Below are positions 24,709 through 32,290 of a stretch of DNA of 32,290 nucleotides, piece after piece. Source of the DNA: an uncultured Planctomycetota bacterium. Lineage in GTDB: Bacteria; Planctomycetota; GCA-002687715; CAIWVZ01. A program made the position numbers and the translations under genes. The first letter of the stretch is position 1. Every line of letters begins with the position of its first letter. Below the pieces are notes generated by a model. That model did not search any database. It saw nothing but the letters and a program-made list of their open reading frames with translations, and had not been told where the DNA came from. Location: the NCBI GenBank assembly GCA_903916245.1, contig CAIWVZ010000400.1:1-32290 (forward strand), written 5' to 3'.

Positions 24709-25518
24709 ATGCCGAAGACCCTCGCATCCGCCGCCGACCGCCACGATCTGTACCAACGTTCCGTCCAGACCCCCGACCGCGACATCCGGTGGATCTGCAA
24801 CGCCTACGGCAAGCTCGCGGGCCGCGATCTGCGGACGTTCCGCGAGGACTTCTGCGGAACCGCGGCGCTGTCGTGCGCGTTCGTGAAGCGGCACCCCGAC
24901 AACACCGCGATCGGCGTCGACCTCGACGGCCCCACGCTCGACTGGGGCACGCGGCACAACCTCGCCCGCTTGAAGCCCGAGACCCGCGAACGCGTGCGGC
25001 TCATCCAAGCGGACGTGCGCGACGTGGTCCGTCCGAAGGTCGAGCTCCTCGCCGCGGCCAACTTTTCCTGGTTCATCTTCCACGAACGCGCCGCGCTCGG
25101 CGCCTACTTCAAGAACTGCCTCAAGTCGCTCGTCGAGGGCGGTTGGCTGTTCCTCGATTTGTGGGGCGGATCGGAAGCCCACGCCTGCCACTCGGAAACG
25201 CGGCGTCTCAAGGGATTCACGTACACGTGGGATCAGGAGAAGTTCGACCCCATCGGCGGAAAGACGCTCGCCCACATCCACTTCGGTTTCCGCGACGGAT
25301 CGAAACTCGAACGCGCCTTCACCTACGACTGGCGGCTTTGGAGTCTGCCGGAGACGCAAGACCTTCTACGGGAAGTGGGCTTCGAAGACGTCCACGTCTA
25401 CTGGGAAGGGGCGCATGCCGAATCCGGGAAGGGAACGGGCATCTTCCGTCGGCGCACCGAAGGCACACCGGATCTCTCGTACGTCGCCTACGTCATGGCG
25501 CGCCGTCCGGCGCGCTGA
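24709..25518 (+). CDS. Class I SAM-dependent methyltransferase
   Basis: 269 residues, cytoplasmic. The SAM-binding region is FREDFCGTAALSCAFVKRHP (about 45-64), where the usual D-GCGTG-type loop reads EDFCGTAAL, followed by the acidic motif IGVDLDGPTLDWG. A later NFSWFIFHERAAL / LVEGGWLFLDLWGG segment matches motifs IV-VI. The substrate is unknown. The closest layout I recall is that of uncharacterised methyltransferases with an N-terminal DLYQRSVQ-like helix. The ATG at 24709 has only weak upstream GGGA. The gene is single and divergent from the DUF1579-like gene. Its stop is fused to the stop of the next, convergent gene: TGATCA serves as TGA on both strands. Confidence 0.87.
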   Translation: MPKTLASAADRHDLYQRSVQTPDRDIRWICNAYGKLAGRDLRTFREDFCGTAALSCAFVKRHPDNTAIGVDLDGPTLDWGTRHNLARLKPETRERVRLIQADVRDVVRPKVELLAAANFSWFIFHERAALGAYFKNCLKSLVEGGWLFLDLWGGSEAHACHSETRRLKGFTYTWDQEKFDPIGGKTLAHIHFGFRDGSKLERAFTYDWRLWSLPETQDLLREVGFEDVHVYWEGAHAESGKGTGIFRRRTEGTPDLSYVAYVMARRPAR

Positions 25519-25911
25519 TCAGGAACGGACGCCGCCTTCGGAGAGGACGAGCAACCGACGCGCCCCGCGCGTGTAGGGGTGCATCGCGTCCCGCGTTCCG
25601 GCGTCCTGCGCCAAAAGAACGAGGTCGCCGCCGCCGACTTCGAGACCGAGCGTGGAATAGTCGCAGTTCCCGGAAACGACGAGACGCGCCGGCGGGGCTC
25701 CCGCGGGCGCGGCGCCGCGCAGCGTTTCCGAAAGTCGACGGCTCGCGTGCGAGGCGACGTCGCGATTCGGAGCGAAGAGGACGAAAGCGAGCGGCAACTG
25801 ACGGGAGGCCGCGAGACGCGCCCCGTGGCGCACCGCGAAATCGAATCCCGTACGTCCGTCGAGCGGCACCAACACCCGGGTGACCGGATCCTTCTTCACG
25901 ATCGTGCGCAT
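25519..25911 (-). CDS. Degenerate universal-stress-protein-like protein
   Basis: 130 residues. The start (VTRVLVPLDGRTGFDFAVRHGARLAA) matches the first strand and helix of UspA-type proteins (ILVPLDGS...AL), and the end (ARRLLVLSE) resembles the last USP strand. The usual ATP-binding G-x2-G-x9-G(S/T) stretch before that strand is not recognisable; it reads GTRDAMHPYTRGARR, with little similarity. It may be a nucleotide-free USP or another Rossmann-like protein. A good ribosome site, GAGGAGGG (25918-25925), lies 6 nt before the ATG, unlike most genes nearby. Upstream is a 254-bp region with a purine/pyrimidine-asymmetric tract that may contain its promoter and leader. Confidence 0.65.
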   Translation of the reverse strand: MRTIVKKDPVTRVLVPLDGRTGFDFAVRHGARLAASRQLPLAFVLFAPNRDVASHASRRLSETLRGAAPAGAPPARLVVSGNCDYSTLGLEVGGGDLVLLAQDAGTRDAMHPYTRGARRLLVLSEGGVRS

Positions 25912-26165
25912 GGCCGTCCCTCCTCGCCTACCTCCGGAGCGTGCGCCCCGGTTGCGATCGATGATGGAGGAGCCGCGGAAAAGAACACCCCGGAGAAGAA
26001 GGAAAAGGGAATGAAAGAGGGAATTTGGGGGTCTTTTTACGTGGGGTCCACAACCCCGGCGCTTCCACTGTCCGATCGCGGAGACCGAAAGAACCCCGTA
26101 CGCAGAGCGGTTCCACGCGGAACGGCGCGCCCTCCGGACGGACTCCTACCGGAATCCCGTGGGAG
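25912..26165. other. Longest intergenic region; strand-asymmetric tract
   Basis: 254 bp without a gene, upstream of the stress-like gene and downstream of the HEAT lipoprotein gene. It is less GC-rich than the rest. The segment 25992-26035 is nearly all purine on the plus strand (GGAGAAGAAGGAAAAGGGAA and continuing). GGGGT-CCACA-ACCCC (26043-26057) and GACTCC...GGAGTC (26141-26167, reaching the HEAT stop) are short inverted repeats. No convincing -35/-10 pair, riboswitch or small RNA was recognised. A 62-codon minus-strand frame here looks non-coding. Confidence 0.6.
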
Positions 26166-27542
26166 TCATCGGCCGGACGCCGGATTTTCTTGAGCTGAAC
26201 GGAACCGCACCTCGTCGAGGAACGCCGCCCGAACGCGGTCGTCGACCGTCGCGTCGTCCGGAAGCGGCACCCCGAAAACCTCGGCGAGCGCTTCGAGAGC
26301 GGCCGCTCGCCCGCCCGGCAGTCCGTTCGCGACCTGCTCGAGCATCACCGACACGTCTTCGCGATCGCGACGGATGCGGAATCGTGCGACCTTCGACGCT
26401 TCGTCGAGTTCCTTGACGGAAAAACGCGCGGCGGCGAGCGTGTCGAGAATATCGGTCCGTCGCGCGGAACCCGCGGCCCGAAGCGCCGCCAAGGGGACGG
26501 ACGGGTCGGGGTCACGCAGAGCGTCGGCGAAAACCGCGACGGCCTCGGCCCCCTCCACCGCGACCAACGCTTCGACGGACCGCGACCGGACCGACGGGAA
26601 GGGATCTTTCGCCAGCCGACGCAGGATCACGCGGGCTTCCGACAGATCCATACCGGCCAACGCTTGGGCGAGTCCCGCTCGCCACGTCGGCTTGTCGGCG
26701 GCACGAACGAGTCCTTCTTCCACGAAGGGCAATGCGGCGGCGCCGAGGCGCGCGAGCATACGCCGCGATTGTTCCATGAAGAGAAACTGGAACTGTCCGA
26801 CGATGTCGACTTCGGTACGAATCCGTTCGTCGAGGATCGGATCGAGGCCCATGCGATACGCGGGACCTTCTCCGACGAGCGGCTTCGGATCCTTCGCGCG
26901 GTCCTTCCACCACGCCCGCCACTTCGCGACGGCCTCGGCCTTCGCCCGCATGCCGATGTCGGCGTCGAAACCGAAGTCCACGCCGGACATGTCGACGAGC
27001 ATACGATTGGCCGTCTCGCTCTCGTAAGCCTTGCGTTCGAGGGCCGTGATCAATCGCGGGATCCCCGACCGCGATCCGAAGCGCAGAGCCGCACGGGCCG
27101 CATGCACCGCCGTGAGGCCGTCACGGTCGTCGATCGCATGGAGGACGTCCGCCAACGCGCGCCATGAACCGATCGATTCGAGAGCGATCACGGCCATCGC
27201 GCGTTCCGGACCGCGCTCGATGGGAAGCGCCGACGGATTTTCGGCGACGACGAGGCCCCATGGCGCCGTCTTCGACGGAACGAGCACGAAGGCGGTTTGA
27301 CTTTTGTCAGATAAGACCGCGCGCAGGGTCGGGATCGCCGCGACGTTTCCGGGGCGTCCCTCGGCGAGAATGCGTTCGATACGCTCGGGTGACGCGACGC
27401 CGGGATCCGTGAGGCGGGCGATCAACGCCGCGTCGACCGCGTGCGGAGACGGCCCTTCCGGCGGAGGCGGCGCCGAACACGCCGCGACGAGCAGCACCGC
27501 GACGACGATGCGCCTAGCCGCCGACACGGAGGACGCTTTCAT
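26166..27542 (-). CDS. HEAT-repeat lipoprotein
   Basis: 458 residues. The signal RRIVVAVLLVAACSAPPP has a lipobox (VAAC) with Cys22, so the mature protein is probably lipid-anchored outside the cytoplasm. The body contains helical pairs of about 30-38 residues. Clear ones are AARAALRFGSRSGIPRLITALE, ARVILRRLAKDPFPSVRSRSVEALVAVEG and AVFADALRDPDPSVPLAALRAAG, which match HEAT/PBS-type repeats, a protein-binding scaffold. An insert with a buried WRAWWKDRAKDP motif, known from other planctomycete HEAT proteins, lies near the middle. The start overlaps the cytochrome 3' end by 29 bp; a GTG five codons downstream of the ATG is an alternative. It is last in the ABC-transporter/cytochrome operon and may hold a partner complex together. 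Confidence 0.82.
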   Translation of the reverse strand: MKASSVSAARRIVVAVLLVAACSAPPPPEGPSPHAVDAALIARLTDPGVASPERIERILAEGRPGNVAAIPTLRAVLSDKSQTAFVLVPSKTAPWGLVVAENPSALPIERGPERAMAVIALESIGSWRALADVLHAIDDRDGLTAVHAARAALRFGSRSGIPRLITALERKAYESETANRMLVDMSGVDFGFDADIGMRAKAEAVAKWRAWWKDRAKDPKPLVGEGPAYRMGLDPILDERIRTEVDIVGQFQFLFMEQSRRMLARLGAAALPFVEEGLVRAADKPTWRAGLAQALAGMDLSEARVILRRLAKDPFPSVRSRSVEALVAVEGAEAVAVFADALRDPDPSVPLAALRAAGSARRTDILDTLAAARFSVKELDEASKVARFRIRRDREDVSVMLEQVANGLPGGRAAALEALAEVFGVPLPDDATVDDRVRAAFLDEVRFRSAQENPASGR

Positions 27543-28671
27543 GCAAAAGAATCGCTTCCGCATCTTCGAGGAACGGCTGCCTCTTGTAGAGCAGCCTCAC
27601 GGTGACGGAACGCAACGATTCCGGAAGTACGACGGCGTAGCGGCGCGCCTCCCCCGCCGGAATCTGCGTGTTCTCCGCGTAGTGCTGTTTCCGGTTCGGG
27701 TTGAACGCCGCCGCGACGCGGGTCGCCCGCACCGACGCACGGCCGGCGGATCCGAAGTCCGCGATCCACTCCGCTTCGGCACCCGGAGTTCGCAGCGGAC
27801 TCTTCAGGTCGAATTCGTCGCGGTACGGATTGCGATAGCGATCGATACGTGCAGAGACGACGGATCCCGTGGACGTCTCCGCGACGATCACGAGATCCAC
27901 GGCGCGGTGCCGTTCGTCGGCCGGAAAGTTGTGGCCCGTGCCGTCGTTGCGGACTTCGATCCCGACCGTCCGACCGTCGACGGACGTCTTCATGGACGCC
28001 GCCGACTTGAGCGATGCGAGGTCGTGCGACGCCGGGAAACGATGGGACTTGCCCTTGCGGGCGGGCAACGTCGCCGTCGCCGGACGATCCACCTCCGGCA
28101 TGTGACATCCGTTGCAGTCCTTGAAATTGGAACCCGGCACGGCGTAGTGCGTTTCCTTCCAATCCTGAACGACCTTGTGCTGGTCGTGGCACGGCGTGCA
28201 GGTGCGAAGGTCCTTGATCGCCGCCGACGGCACCGGGTTGCACGGCGCCTCCACGGCCCCGACGATGTGCGTGCCGCCGAGCATCGTGTCGTGATGCTTG
28301 TGGCACGCGAAGCAGTCGACGCCTTCTTCGAGGGTCACGAGTCGCTCGAGCGCCCGTTCGCCGAGTCCGGTTTCCGGAATGGGTCGCGGCGCGTGACACG
28401 GCAGGCAGTCTCGGTCGCGAAACCCCTTCGAGAGGCGTTGCACTTCCGGGTTGGTGTACGCGAGACCATGCTGGGAGCCCGCCCACTCGTCGTAGACCTC
28501 CTGATGGCAGGGGCGGCAGTCGGAACTCCGCGCGAGCGTCATCGGCTTCCCCGATCGAGGCAACTCCGCGACGGAGGTCGACGGACTCCCCGACCCGCGC
28601 GAAAGCCATCCCACCGTCGCTCCCACGGCGACGAGGACGGCGAGCACGGCGAGGAGTCGCAGACGATTCAT
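27514..28671 (-). CDS. Pentaheme cytochrome c (cytochrome c554-like), membrane-anchored
   Basis: 385 residues. An N-terminal helix (LLAVLAVLVAVGATVGWL) gives export and possibly an anchor. Five CxxCH heme sites are present: C52-H56, C89-H93, C120-H124, C158-H162 and C186-H190. Extra histidines (H68, H126, H127, H165, H175) could be axial ligands. The remaining 190 residues form a beta-rich domain with GTGHNFPADERH, a motif seen in multiheme cytochromes of the c554 type. It is probably a periplasmic electron carrier or reductase; the substrate is not deducible. Its ATG overlaps the stop of the ABC ATPase gene (ATGA), so it is translationally coupled to the transporter. Cytochrome maturation genes are not in the window. 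Confidence 0.88.
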   Translation of the reverse strand: MNRLRLLAVLAVLVAVGATVGWLSRGSGSPSTSVAELPRSGKPMTLARSSDCRPCHQEVYDEWAGSQHGLAYTNPEVQRLSKGFRDRDCLPCHAPRPIPETGLGERALERLVTLEEGVDCFACHKHHDTMLGGTHIVGAVEAPCNPVPSAAIKDLRTCTPCHDQHKVVQDWKETHYAVPGSNFKDCNGCHMPEVDRPATATLPARKGKSHRFPASHDLASLKSAASMKTSVDGRTVGIEVRNDGTGHNFPADERHRAVDLVIVAETSTGSVVSARIDRYRNPYRDEFDLKSPLRTPGAEAEWIADFGSAGRASVRATRVAAAFNPNRKQHYAENTQIPAGEARRYAVVLPESLRSVTVRLLYKRQPFLEDAEAILLHESVLRVGG

Positions 28672-29705
28672 CCTGTCGATTCTACGACGACGGGGCACGG
28701 CCCCGGAACTCGGATCCGCAGAACGGAACCGAGAGCGGGTGCCGTTGCGAGATCGACGAAAAGCGAAATTCCGTCGCGCATCCTCACGGACGCGCGGTAG
28801 GCGCCCTCGCGAAAAGCGACGTGTTGCACGACGCCGTCCACACCTCCGTCGTCGACGACGACGTCGGAGGGTCGCACGACGACGCGGACCGACGTCGCCG
28901 TCGCGGGCACATGCAGCGCGATCCGTCCGAGGGACGTCTCGGCGCACCCATCCGTGGACGCCGTTCCCGGAACGAGCACCGCGCTTCCGAGGAACGCGGC
29001 GACCACCGCATCACCCGGCGCTTTCCACAGCGCGGCCGGCGTTCCGCTCCGAAGGATGCGCCCGCCGTCCATGACGCTCACCGTCCCGGCGAGTGCGAAG
29101 GCTTCGCGCTGATCGTGCGTGACGAGAAGCAGCGTCGTCCCCCGCTCGCGATTCAGTTCGAGAAGACACGCGCGGATCGAAGCCGCCGTGGTCGGGTCGA
29201 GCGACGCCGTCGGCTCGTCGAGCAACAAAAGTTCGGGTTCGCCGACCACGGCGCGGGCGAGTCCGAGTCGCTGGCGTTCCCCACCGGAAAGGGTGTCGGG
29301 ACGGCGGGATTCCATCCCGGCGAGACCGGTTGCGTCGAGCGTACGCGCGATGCGCGCCGAGGCTTCGGATCCGCGCACTCCCATGCAGTCGAGCGTGAAC
29401 GCCAAGTGGCCTCGAACGTCCAAGTGCGGCCAGAGCCCGTGACCTTGGAATACGAATCCCAATCGGCGCGCCTCGGCGGGGACGCGCTCTTCGGGATCGG
29501 AGAACACGCGGCCCGCATGCGCGACCGAACCGGCCGACGACGGCGTCAAGCCGGCGACGGTCCGCAGAAGCGTCGTCTTCCCCGCTCCGGACGCCCCGAT
29601 CAGCGCATGCACGCCGCCGCGCGCGACCTCGAGATCCACGGCGTCGAGGAGCGTGCGACCGCCGACGACGACGGAAACTCCGCGGAGTTCAAGCCCCATG
29701 CCCAT
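28668..29705 (-). CDS. ABC transporter ATP-binding protein (iron/thiamine/spermidine-type)
   Basis: 345 residues. Walker A is GASGAGKTT (37-45), the Q-loop is in FVFQGHGLW, the signature is LSGGERQRLGLARA, Walker B is LLLLDEPTASLDP and the H-loop is VTHDQREA. A C-terminal TOBE-type regulatory part (about 240-345, RVVVRPSDVVVDDGG) follows, as in the FbpC/PotA/CysA group. It powers the fused permease encoded just upstream. The start is either ATG at 29705 or at 29699, overlapping the permease end by 17 or 11 bp. The stop overlaps the cytochrome start. Confidence 0.92.
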   Translation of the reverse strand: MGMGLELRGVSVVVGGRTLLDAVDLEVARGGVHALIGASGAGKTTLLRTVAGLTPSSAGSVAHAGRVFSDPEERVPAEARRLGFVFQGHGLWPHLDVRGHLAFTLDCMGVRGSEASARIARTLDATGLAGMESRRPDTLSGGERQRLGLARAVVGEPELLLLDEPTASLDPTTAASIRACLLELNRERGTTLLLVTHDQREAFALAGTVSVMDGGRILRSGTPAALWKAPGDAVVAAFLGSAVLVPGTASTDGCAETSLGRIALHVPATATSVRVVVRPSDVVVDDGGVDGVVQHVAFREGAYRASVRMRDGISLFVDLATAPALGSVLRIRVPGPCPVVVESTG

Positions 29706-31284
29706 GGCGTTCCTCCTCTCCCGATGTGATCAACGCGTGGATGACGACGGGCAACAATCCCAGCGCCGTCGCCAAAAGACAGAGCGCCGACACTTCGGCG
29801 TCCCGCGCGTAGTGGACCATGTTGAAGATGCGCACCTGCACGGTTTCCATTCCGGGAGGATAGGTGAGCAGCGTCGTGTCGAGTTCGACGAGAGCCAACG
29901 TCATCGCCGCGGTCCACGCGACCCCGAGCGTCGAGGCCATCATGGGAAGCGAAATCACCCGGAATCTCTTCGCGGCGGACGCCCCCGCGAGGCGCGCGGC
30001 CTCCTCGGCGGAGGGATCGAGTCCGAGGAACCCGTCGCGGAGGACTCGCACCACGATCGGCAGGAAACGCCCGGCGAGCGCCAGAACGACGAGGATCAAT
30101 CCGTCGCGGTAGAGCCCGCCGATCACCGGTACCCCGTCGGTTGTCTTCCAAAAGAGGATCGTACCGACCCCGAGGAGAACGGGGGGCATCGCGATGAGGG
30201 CCGTCAATCCGCGTTCGGAGGCACCGCCGGGGCGGGCCGCGAAGCGACGCGCCAACGGCCAGGCGGCCACGACGAGCACGAGGCCCGCCAGGGTCGCGAA
30301 GAGAAGTCCGTTTCCGAAGGACGCGGCCGTGCGCGCCCACACCAACTGGAACGCCGCGAGACCTTCGCCCGTCCTTCGCGACTCCTCGACCAGTTTCCCG
30401 ATCAGTCCGGCCATCGGGACTCCGACGCCGAGAAGCACGGGGACGAGCGCCGCGCACGTCATCCACGGACCACCGGGAAGGCGCGCGGCCTTCGCGGTGC
30501 CGCCGAGCGTTCCGCGGCGCCACGACGGGTCGCCGAGCAGAGACGCCGCCACGGCCGCCGAAATGAACAGCGGCAAGGCGAGCAGCGCGCCCTCGCCCTG
30601 ACTGCGTTGGGAGAACGTGAAGAACAGGCGCTGAACGAGCACGGGCGTGTCGAGCAACGACGGGACGGCGTAGGCACCCGCGGCGAGCGCGAAGACGAGT
30701 GCGGCCGCTCCGGGGAGCACGGCCTTCGCCGCAGGCAGATACACGGCCGTGAGCGCCGCCCGCGTACCTCCCGCGATTCGGGCCGCCGCGGCGGATTCCC
30801 GATCGATCCGACGGAGCGCGTCCGCGACGGGCAAGGCGACCAGAGGAAAGAGGGCCATGGCGAGAATCCACGCGGGGCCGGGCCACACGTACGGAAGCCA
30901 AGCGGCGCGGACGTCGAACACGATCCCGTCTTCCGCAAGGCGCGTCGTGATCCACCCTTGGCGCCCGATCCAACGCATCCAGCCGATCGTGTGGATGTGA
31001 TGCGGGACGAGCAACGGAACGAACGCCGCCGCCACGACGAAAGAGCGCAGCGGGAATGCGTAGGCTCCGATCGCGAAGCCGAGCGGAAAACCGACGACGA
31101 CGGCGAACAGCGTCGCCAACCCGGCGAGCGCGAGGGTGTTGACCAAAAGTCCGTGGATCGCGGGATCGAGGAGCGTCTCGATCGAACGTCCTTCGCGGAA
31201 CGCTTCGATGCCGATCGCCGTCATCGGGGCGACGAGACAGAGCGCGGGGAGCGCCCAAGCCGTCCATCGCCCCGACCGGATCAT
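29689..31284 (-). CDS. ABC transporter permease, fused two-domain (FbpB-type)
   Basis: 531 residues with about twelve hydrophobic helices, made of two BPD-type permease domains. The first EAA-loop-like region is near ADALRRIDRESAAAARIAGG. The second is better conserved: EEAARLAGASAAKRFRVISLP, the contact site for the ATPase. One polypeptide thus supplies both halves of the channel, as in FbpB/AfuB-type iron importers. The ATG at 31284 (MIRSGRW) is used; the extra 12 codons in the track lie inside the binding-protein gene. It overlaps that gene's stop (ATGA) and its own 3' end overlaps the ATPase. Substrate by subfamily: ferric iron or a related small ligand, unproven. Confidence 0.9.
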   Translation of the reverse strand: MIRSGRWTAWALPALCLVAPMTAIGIEAFREGRSIETLLDPAIHGLLVNTLALAGLATLFAVVVGFPLGFAIGAYAFPLRSFVVAAAFVPLLVPHHIHTIGWMRWIGRQGWITTRLAEDGIVFDVRAAWLPYVWPGPAWILAMALFPLVALPVADALRRIDRESAAAARIAGGTRAALTAVYLPAAKAVLPGAAALVFALAAGAYAVPSLLDTPVLVQRLFFTFSQRSQGEGALLALPLFISAAVAASLLGDPSWRRGTLGGTAKAARLPGGPWMTCAALVPVLLGVGVPMAGLIGKLVEESRRTGEGLAAFQLVWARTAASFGNGLLFATLAGLVLVVAAWPLARRFAARPGGASERGLTALIAMPPVLLGVGTILFWKTTDGVPVIGGLYRDGLILVVLALAGRFLPIVVRVLRDGFLGLDPSAEEAARLAGASAAKRFRVISLPMMASTLGVAWTAAMTLALVELDTTLLTYPPGMETVQVRIFNMVHYARDAEVSALCLLATALGLLPVVIHALITSGEEERHGHGA

Positions 31285-32290
31285 GCGCGCGCCCGACGCT
31301 TGGCGATGAGCACCACGCACACGAGTGCGATCACCCCCGCGAGGATGTAGGTGGGCGTGCGATCCGCGCCGCCCGACACCGCTTCGTTCGGATTGGTGCC
31401 GATGAACAAGCGCCCGAGATCGTCGGGGGCGCCTTCGAGAGCGTCGGCCACGCGGTTCCAGTCGACGGCCATCACCTTCAGGTCTTCGTAGCCCTTGACG
31501 TGCGGAGGCTTCGCGACGCCCGGGTGAAGCGGAATCTGCGCGGAACGTCCCTCCGCGAGAGCCTTCTCGGTTTCGGGGCGAAGCAAGAAGTCGATGAACG
31601 CCTTGGCTTCTTCGGGATGCGGTGCGCCCTTCATGAGCATGACCGTGTTCGGAATGAGAAGAACACCGGGATCATCCTTGCCCTGATCGGGGTAGATGAC
31701 GGTGATCGGCTTTCCGTCGAGGCGTGCGGCATGCGCGTCGTCCGTATCCGTGAGTCCGAACGGACGTCCACCGTCGGACACTTCCTTCATCGCGGGCGCG
31801 TTCCCCTTCTCGAAGCGGGTCCCGTTCTCGAGAGCGGACTTGAACCACTTGAGCATCGCGTCCTTGCCGTTCATCGAAGCGAGGACCGCCGCGTGCGTCA
31901 GCGTGGTACCGAACAAAGGCTTCGACATGACGCAGGTCCCGCGCCACTTCGGATCCGCGAGATCCGCGACGCGCGACGGTGCCGACTTCGGATCCGCCGC
32001 CTGCGTGTTCACGACGAGGATGCGACCGCGCGCGCCGAACCCCGTCCACAATCCCGTCGGGTCTTTGAAGCCCGCGGGAATCGTCGCCGCGTTCGCCGAA
32101 ACATACGGCGCGAGAAGCCCCTTTTTCGCGAGTCGGATCGCCTGGCCGGTCTCGTTGTTCCAAAAGACGTCCGCCCGCGTCGCACCCGCTTCGGCGATCA
32201 GCCGGTTCACGAGCCCCACCGTTTTGTTGTCTTCGGTGTCCGAGACCGCCTCGACCTTGATCCCGGTCGCCTTCTCGAATTCCTTCAGGA
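31281..32290 (-). CDS. ABC-transporter substrate-binding protein, C-terminally membrane-anchored (5' end off window)
   Basis: The frame is open to the window edge, so the N-terminus (signal peptide and first strands) is missing; the GTG at 32219 in the track is an internal codon. The 335 codons seen begin LKEFEKATGIKVEAVSDTE, as in family-1 binding proteins of the ferric/thiamine/polyamine group. ADVFWNNETGQAIRL, GTRFEKGNAP and FGLTDTDDAHAARL follow. The adjacent-tyrosine iron ligand pair of FbpA is not visible; the equivalent site reads TDTDDA. Unusually, the C-terminus has a hydrophobic helix (YILAGVIALVCVVLIAKRR) with basic end, which would hold the protein at the membrane. First visible gene of the five-gene operon. 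Confidence 0.88.
   Translation of the reverse strand, partial: LKEFEKATGIKVEAVSDTEDNKTVGLVNRLIAEAGATRADVFWNNETGQAIRLAKKGLLAPYVSANAATIPAGFKDPTGLWTGFGARGRILVVNTQAADPKSAPSRVADLADPKWRGTCVMSKPLFGTTLTHAAVLASMNGKDAMLKWFKSALENGTRFEKGNAPAMKEVSDGGRPFGLTDTDDAHAARLDGKPITVIYPDQGKDDPGVLLIPNTVMLMKGAPHPEEAKAFIDFLLRPETEKALAEGRSAQIPLHPGVAKPPHVKGYEDLKVMAVDWNRVADALEGAPDDLGRLFIGTNPNEAVSGGADRTPTYILAGVIALVCVVLIAKRRARA

Noticed and set aside
25928-26116. 62-codon minus-strand ORF in the long intergenic region
   Set aside because: Pro/Ser-rich product from the pyrimidine tract, no ribosome site and no similarity to a known small protein.

Overview
The window is G+C-rich bacterial chromosome, roughly two-thirds G+C by eye, which explains the many long stop-free shadow frames. 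It is densely coded: 24 protein genes (two cut by the window edges), no RNA gene, no mobile element and no CRISPR array. The largest non-coding stretch is 254 bp. I lean towards a planctomycete-like (Planctomycetota) source. The reasons are an S1-type sulfatase with a C-terminal beta domain, a DUF58/BatA-like membrane cluster, a HEAT-repeat lipoprotein with a multiheme cytochrome, GatCAB, and a long-type PurL with a separate PurQ. This is inference, and other high-GC phyla cannot be excluded without a search.

Layout. 1-3336 (+): the end of purL, then purQ and an unknown lipoprotein, nearly or actually overlapping. 3346-5298 (-): selB, the selenocysteine-specific elongation factor. 5353-7763 (+): recJ overlapping a dedA-family membrane gene, closed by a hairpin. 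7806-8918 (-): a deoxyhypusine-synthase-like gene. 9007-9693 (+): a HAD hydrolase. 9684-10964 (-): a ComF-like phosphoribosyltransferase and a three-helix membrane protein. 11139-14346 (+): gatC-gatA-gatB with ATGA overlaps. 14470-16836 (+): a secreted sulfatase. 16887-19901 (-): the guaB-guaA operon (transcribed guaB first). 19978-24590 (-): a four-gene membrane cluster (DUF1579-like, a membrane protein with a proline run, DUF58, BatA-like). 24709-25518 (+): a methyltransferase. 25519-25911 (-): a degenerate universal-stress-like protein. 26166-32290 (-): five overlapping genes for an ABC transporter (binding protein, fused permease, ATPase), a pentaheme cytochrome c and a HEAT-repeat lipoprotein.

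How the genes work together. PurL/PurQ and GuaB/GuaA are two steps of purine synthesis and of its GMP branch. GatCAB makes Gln-tRNA and/or Asn-tRNA by transamidation. SelB implies UGA recoding somewhere in the genome, although no selenoprotein, selA, selC or selD is visible here. The best candidate for an undescribed functional unit is the 26-32 kb operon, where every junction overlaps and a pentaheme cytochrome is translationally coupled to an importer. A second theme is promoter layout: selB, recJ and the DHS-like gene have -10-like boxes 6-9 nt before the ATG and no Shine-Dalgarno, which suggests leaderless mRNAs. guaB and the stress-like gene have real leaders with Shine-Dalgarno sequences.
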